Source: JANNXY01 sp964472605 (GTDB taxonomy: Bacteria; Patescibacteriota; Minisyncoccia; Phycocordibacterales; CAIZIN01). Taken from it: a stretch of 23,576 nucleotides of DNA. A program made the translations under genes and the position numbers. The notes under the pieces are model-generated. The model saw nothing but the letters and a program-made list of their open reading frames with translations. It ran no database searches and was not told the DNA's origin. The stretch's first letter is position 1. Every line of letters begins with the position of its first letter. Positions 20,357 to 23,576 of this stretch are shown in pieces. The DNA lies in assembly GCA_964472605.1 (NCBI GenBank), contig CAYYLG010000010.1, forward strand, positions 1 through 23,576. Direction: 5' to 3'.

Positions 20357-20908
20357 ATGCTTAAACTCGAAGCGCAAGTAGAGGCAATACTCTTTTGGAA
20401 AGGGGAGCCGTTAAAAATCAAAAAGCTAGCTGAAATGCTAGGTGTTTCAAATGATGATATTGAAAATGCCATAAAGGAATTAGAAAGTAATTTAACTAAT
20501 AGAGGTTTAACCCTGATCCGCCTGGAAGATGAAATAGGTCTTGGTACGCATCCAGAAATGGGCGAAAAAATAAAAGAATTAACTAAGGAAGAAATCACTC
20601 GTGATTTAGGTAAAGCAGGGCTTGAGACGATGACGATTATTTTATATAAGGGTCCTGTAACTCGAGCAGATATTGATTATATTCGCGGAGTTAATTCTCA
20701 ATTTATATTACGCAACCTACTCGTGAGGGGTTTAATTGAGAGAGTCCCAAATCCAAATGATGAAAGATCATATCTCTACAAACCGACTTTTGCATTACTT
20801 GAATACCTCGGAATTTCTAAAGTAGAAGACATGCCAGAATTTGAAAGTTTAAAGCAAGCTATTGATAATAATATAAAGGAAAGACAAGAAGAAAATGAAA
20901 ATTCCTAG
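20357..20908 (+). CDS. scpB: Segregation and condensation protein B
   Basis: Winged-helix partner that dimerises and binds ScpA in the SMC complex. The 183-residue product has two winged-helix units (about residues 5-75 and 85-160). The opening LEAQVEAILFWKGEPLKIKKLA and the segment ALLEYLGISKVEDMPEF near the end are both typical of ScpB. The length is normal. It has its own start-proximal -10 box as well as the scpA read-through. Its last 14 bases overlap the start of the carboxypeptidase gene. Confidence 0.95.
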   Translation: MLKLEAQVEAILFWKGEPLKIKKLAEMLGVSNDDIENAIKELESNLTNRGLTLIRLEDEIGLGTHPEMGEKIKELTKEEITRDLGKAGLETMTIILYKGPVTRADIDYIRGVNSQFILRNLLVRGLIERVPNPNDERSYLYKPTFALLEYLGISKVEDMPEFESLKQAIDNNIKERQEENENS

Positions 20909-21839
20909 TAAATACATAACAGGCTCAATCTTAATTATCGCCGCACTTGTAGCGGTAACTTTTTTTACTGATTATGAAACTCCTGTAAGAAAAGTTGAGA
21001 GAATAAGACATGAGAAAATGCTAAATGCATTTAGAAATGTAAAGCTGAGCGCTGAAGCTGCAGTAGTATACGCTCCAAACACAAGGGAAATTATATATTC
21101 GAAAAACGCTACTAGCAGTAAACCCCTGGCATCTATAGCAAAACTTGCAACAACTTATGTAGCATTAGATATACTCGATCAGGAAAGTTATATAAAAATT
21201 GAAAAGACGGATTTATTACCAGAAGGTGATGTGGGAATTCGCCCTGGTGACTATTTTAAGGTTAAAGATTTAATTGATATCATGCTTGTTGCTTCATCTA
21301 ATGATGCTGCAGAAGCTGTTGGTAGAGTAACGAACGAAAGACTCCAACTTACAAATGCGACTAGTACTGTTTTTTCAGAACTAGCTAAAATGACTGCAAA
21401 GGATAATATAGATAACATAAAGTTACAGAGTTTTTCTGGTTTAGACATAAACAACTCAGTGCCAACTGCATATGGCAGTCCTCTTAGTATCGCCAAATTA
21501 TTGTCTTCACTTATAAGAAATCATCTTGGAAATCTAGAGGCGAGTCGTGAGCCAAATATCACTCGTAAATCATTGTCTGGAATTTCTATTAGCTTGAAAA
21601 ATACAAATATAAGTGTAAACGAAATACCCTCACTTATTGCTTCAAAGACTGGCTACACAGATACAGCGGGTGGTAACCTTGCTATAGCATTTAACATCGA
21701 TCTTACTACACCAATAGTAATAGTAGTTTTGGGTTCTGAGAATCAGGAGACAAGGTTCGAGGATGTTAAAAAGTTAATAGAGGCAACTCAAGGATACTAC
21801 CTTGGTCCACAGGAGGCAGCTTTGTATCTATCCCTTTAA
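20895..21839 (+). CDS. D-alanyl-D-alanine carboxypeptidase (S11-type penicillin-binding protein)
   Basis: Trims the terminal D-Ala of peptidoglycan stem peptides outside the membrane. The 314-residue protein has an N-terminal hydrophobic segment (about residues 8-26) that acts as signal or anchor. The three penicillin-binding motifs are S80-I-A-K83, S134-S-N136 and K251-T-G253, spaced as in the S11 family. There is no long C-terminal beta domain, so it is a minimal form. It overlaps scpB by 14 bases and precedes mraY by 17, so cell-wall genes begin here. Confidence 0.93.
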   Translation: MKIPSKYITGSILIIAALVAVTFFTDYETPVRKVERIRHEKMLNAFRNVKLSAEAAVVYAPNTREIIYSKNATSSKPLASIAKLATTYVALDILDQESYIKIEKTDLLPEGDVGIRPGDYFKVKDLIDIMLVASSNDAAEAVGRVTNERLQLTNATSTVFSELAKMTAKDNIDNIKLQSFSGLDINNSVPTAYGSPLSIAKLLSSLIRNHLGNLEASREPNITRKSLSGISISLKNTNISVNEIPSLIASKTGYTDTAGGNLAIAFNIDLTTPIVIVVLGSENQETRFEDVKKLIEATQGYYLGPQEAALYLSL

Positions 21840-21843
21840 AACG

Positions 21844-21849
21844 TATAAT
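21844..21849 (+). promoter_or_regulatory. Consensus -10 box seven bases before the mraY ATG
   Basis: A perfect TATAAT, then ATAGAAC and the ATG at 21857. TTGTAT at 21822-21827, 16 bases upstream, is a weak -35. Fits the leaderless pattern. Confidence 0.5.
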
Positions 21850-21856
21850 ATAGAAC

Positions 21857-22906
21857 ATGATACTAGATAGTATAAAAATTATATTCCCAGCATTCCTTAC
21901 ATTTCTGGTGGGAATGGCAATAACACCATACCTAACTGATTTTTTATACAAATCAAAAATGTGGAAGAAGACCAGTGTTCAAAAAACGTTGGATGGACAA
22001 GTTGCCACAATATCCCAAAAACTACATAACGATGAAGAGAGAAAGACTCCAAGAATGGGTGGTGTGATCATTTGGTTGAGTGTACTTATTACTTCATTTC
22101 TACTTATGATATTATCTTTTTTCTTCGACTCATCATTTGTTAAATTATCTTTCCTTTCTCGTAATCAGACCTGGCTACCTCTTTTTACACTTATTGCCAC
22201 AGCTTTAGTTGGGTTAATAGATGATTATTTAGTTTGCCGAAATTCTGGAAGTTATTTAGGAGGTGGGTTATCACTCAGAAAAAGACTTCTAGCTGTTGGA
22301 CTTGTTGGTCTCATAGGTGCTTGGTGGTTCTATACGAAACTTGAGGTTGCTTCAATACTTATCCCATATATTGGTACTGTATTTGTTGGCCCTATTTTTA
22401 TTATCATATTTCTACTTTACATAATTGGAATGTACTCTGGTGGTATCATAGATGGAGTAGACGGTTTATCAGGAGGGGTATTTTCAATAATTTATTCTGC
22501 GTTTGCACTTCTAGCGTTCCATAATCAACAAATCAATTTAGCTGCTTTCTGCATGGCAATAGTAGGAGGTTTGCTTGTATTTCTATGGTTTAATATACCA
22601 CCTGCAAGATTTTTCTTGTCTGAGACAGGAACTATGTCACTTACCACAACACTTGTAGTAGTAGCATTCCTTACTGGTCATATTATTCCACTTCTTATAA
22701 TCGCTTTACCACTTATTGCAACCTCGGCATCAAGTCTAATACAAATACTATCTAAAAAGTTCCGAGGTAAAAAAGTTTTCCTTGTTGCACCACTACATAA
22801 TCATTTTCAAGCTTTGGGCTGGCCTGCATACAAAGTAACAATGCGTTACTGGGTAATATCTGCTGTTTGTGCGTTTATAGGCGTTATTATCGCTTTAATT
22901 TCTTAG
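21857..22906 (+). CDS. mraY: Phospho-N-acetylmuramoyl-pentapeptide transferase
   Basis: Makes lipid I by moving phospho-MurNAc-pentapeptide to undecaprenyl phosphate at the inner face of the membrane. The 349-residue protein has about ten membrane helices. The catalytic loop has D122-D123 in GLIDDYL, DGVDGLSGG (D199-G204) follows, and PLHNHFQALGW near the C-terminus is the conserved histidine motif. The length is normal. The ATG at 21857 starts just before the first helix. ftsW/rodA follows two bases after its stop, so the two are probably translated together. Confidence 0.96.
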   Translation: MILDSIKIIFPAFLTFLVGMAITPYLTDFLYKSKMWKKTSVQKTLDGQVATISQKLHNDEERKTPRMGGVIIWLSVLITSFLLMILSFFFDSSFVKLSFLSRNQTWLPLFTLIATALVGLIDDYLVCRNSGSYLGGGLSLRKRLLAVGLVGLIGAWWFYTKLEVASILIPYIGTVFVGPIFIIIFLLYIIGMYSGGIIDGVDGLSGGVFSIIYSAFALLAFHNQQINLAAFCMAIVGGLLVFLWFNIPPARFFLSETGTMSLTTTLVVVAFLTGHIIPLLIIALPLIATSASSLIQILSKKFRGKKVFLVAPLHNHFQALGWPAYKVTMRYWVISAVCAFIGVIIALIS

Positions 22907-22908
22907 GG

Positions 22909-23576
22909 ATGAGAAAAAAGATTGATTCAATCTTTCTCGGAATTACACTAATACTTACGATATTTGGTTTTCTTATTTTTACATCCGCATCACTCGGACT
23001 TCTGTCTGGTGCGAAGGCGGATTTGGTTACACTGGTAACATCGAAGCAATTGCTTATCGGTATTGTAGGTGGACTTATCGCGGCCTTCTTCGCCTCAAAA
23101 ATTAAATACATATTTTGGAGAAAAAACGCATTTTATATTTTACTCTTAACAACGGCACTTAGTTTATTAATCTTCGTTCCTGGTCTGGGCCTAGAACACA
23201 ATGGTGCAAAGAGGTGGTTAAATATTGGTCCTATAAGTTTCCAGCCAAGTGAATTTCTAAAGTATGGTTATATCATCTACCTAGCCGCTTGGTTCTCAAA
23301 AAAGTCAAAACATGCTGATGATCCAAAATTTGGCCTAATCCCTTTCTGTGTAATTTCTGGTATCGTCTCAATACTACTAATACTCCAACCAGATACTGAT
23401 ACGCTTGCAGTAATGCTGATATCTGGTTTATCAATATTTTTTGCCTCCGGTGCAAGGTGGAAGGATATATTTATTATTGGCCTAATAGGGATTATAGGCC
23501 TTGCTGGCATCGTATCCATGAAGCCGTATATCAGAAATCGTATAATGACATTTATCGATCCAGCGGGCCATCCACA
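22909..23576 (+). CDS. SEDS-family peptidoglycan polymerase, FtsW/RodA (5' part)
   Basis: Membrane glycosyltransferase that polymerises lipid II during division (FtsW) or elongation (RodA). The first 222 codons are present and the gene runs off the window. It starts MRKKIDSIFLGIT and has several membrane helices. It contains the family segment GAKRWLNIGPISFQPSEF near residue 100 and an ILQPDTDT motif near 165 (the usual QPD-G-T form of FtsW/RodA, with D for G). The position after mraY favours FtsW. The start has no SD but lies two bases after the mraY TAG, suggesting coupling. Confidence 0.93.
   Translation, partial: MRKKIDSIFLGITLILTIFGFLIFTSASLGLLSGAKADLVTLVTSKQLLIGIVGGLIAAFFASKIKYIFWRKNAFYILLLTTALSLLIFVPGLGLEHNGAKRWLNIGPISFQPSEFLKYGYIIYLAAWFSKKSKHADDPKFGLIPFCVISGIVSILLILQPDTDTLAVMLISGLSIFFASGARWKDIFIIGLIGIIGLAGIVSMKPYIRNRIMTFIDPAGHP

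Noticed and set aside
1..23576. CRISPR arrays, tRNA or rRNA genes, insertion sequences
   Set aside because: I saw no regularly spaced repeats, cloverleaf-like genes, rRNA segments, transposases or terminal inverted repeats.

Overview
The window is an AT-rich, very densely packed bacterial chromosome segment. Almost every gene is on the plus strand, gaps are short, Shine-Dalgarno (SD) sites are nearly absent, and many small membrane or exported proteins match no family I recognise. Together with the dnaK-dnaJ, scpA-scpB and dac-mraY-ftsW blocks, this suggests a member of the Candidate Phyla Radiation (Patescibacteria, Parcubacteria-like). That assignment is inferred from gene content and style, not from a marker search.

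Layout: (1) 1-3580 holds dnaK, dnaJ and a four-helix membrane protein. (2) 3611-6035 holds an exported M23 peptidase behind a CA-rich leader, a one-helix membrane protein, and a self-contained unit with promoter, strong SD, membrane protein and terminator. (3) 6057-9411 is a tight run: Cys-rich exported protein, unknown protein, SET-domain methyltransferase, orphan histidine kinase. (4) 9419-10547 holds an alpha/beta hydrolase broken by one in-frame TAG, then a Nudix hydrolase. (5) 10580-12797 holds a T-box riboswitch, a lysine-rich ORF, an 11-cysteine zinc-ribbon-like protein, a terminator, trpS and two small genes. (6) 12800-16879 holds an ABC exporter, a convergent methyltransferase and an FAD-linked oxidase. 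(7) 16884-18567 holds the 38-codon remnant of a class IIb aminoacyl-tRNA synthetase, a second T-box, and an archaeal-type aspS. (8) 18578-19597 holds an amidohydrolase fragment, a PspC protein and a methyltransferase. (9) 19598-23576 holds scpA, scpB, a D,D-carboxypeptidase, mraY and the start of an ftsW/rodA gene that runs off the window.

The genes cover protein folding (dnaK/dnaJ), tRNA charging under tRNA-sensing riboswitch control (trpS, aspS), chromosome condensation (scpA/B) and peptidoglycan synthesis and turnover (M23 peptidase, carboxypeptidase, MraY, FtsW/RodA). Four observations stand out. Many ATG codons lie about 6 bases behind a -10-like box, so transcription would begin at the start codon (leaderless mRNAs). 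The aspS locus looks like an in-place replacement that left the 5' end of the old gene. A Cys-rich protein sits between a T-box with a likely UGG specifier and trpS, a setting like that of anti-TRAP in Bacillus. TGA is almost never used as a stop (1 of 26 genes).
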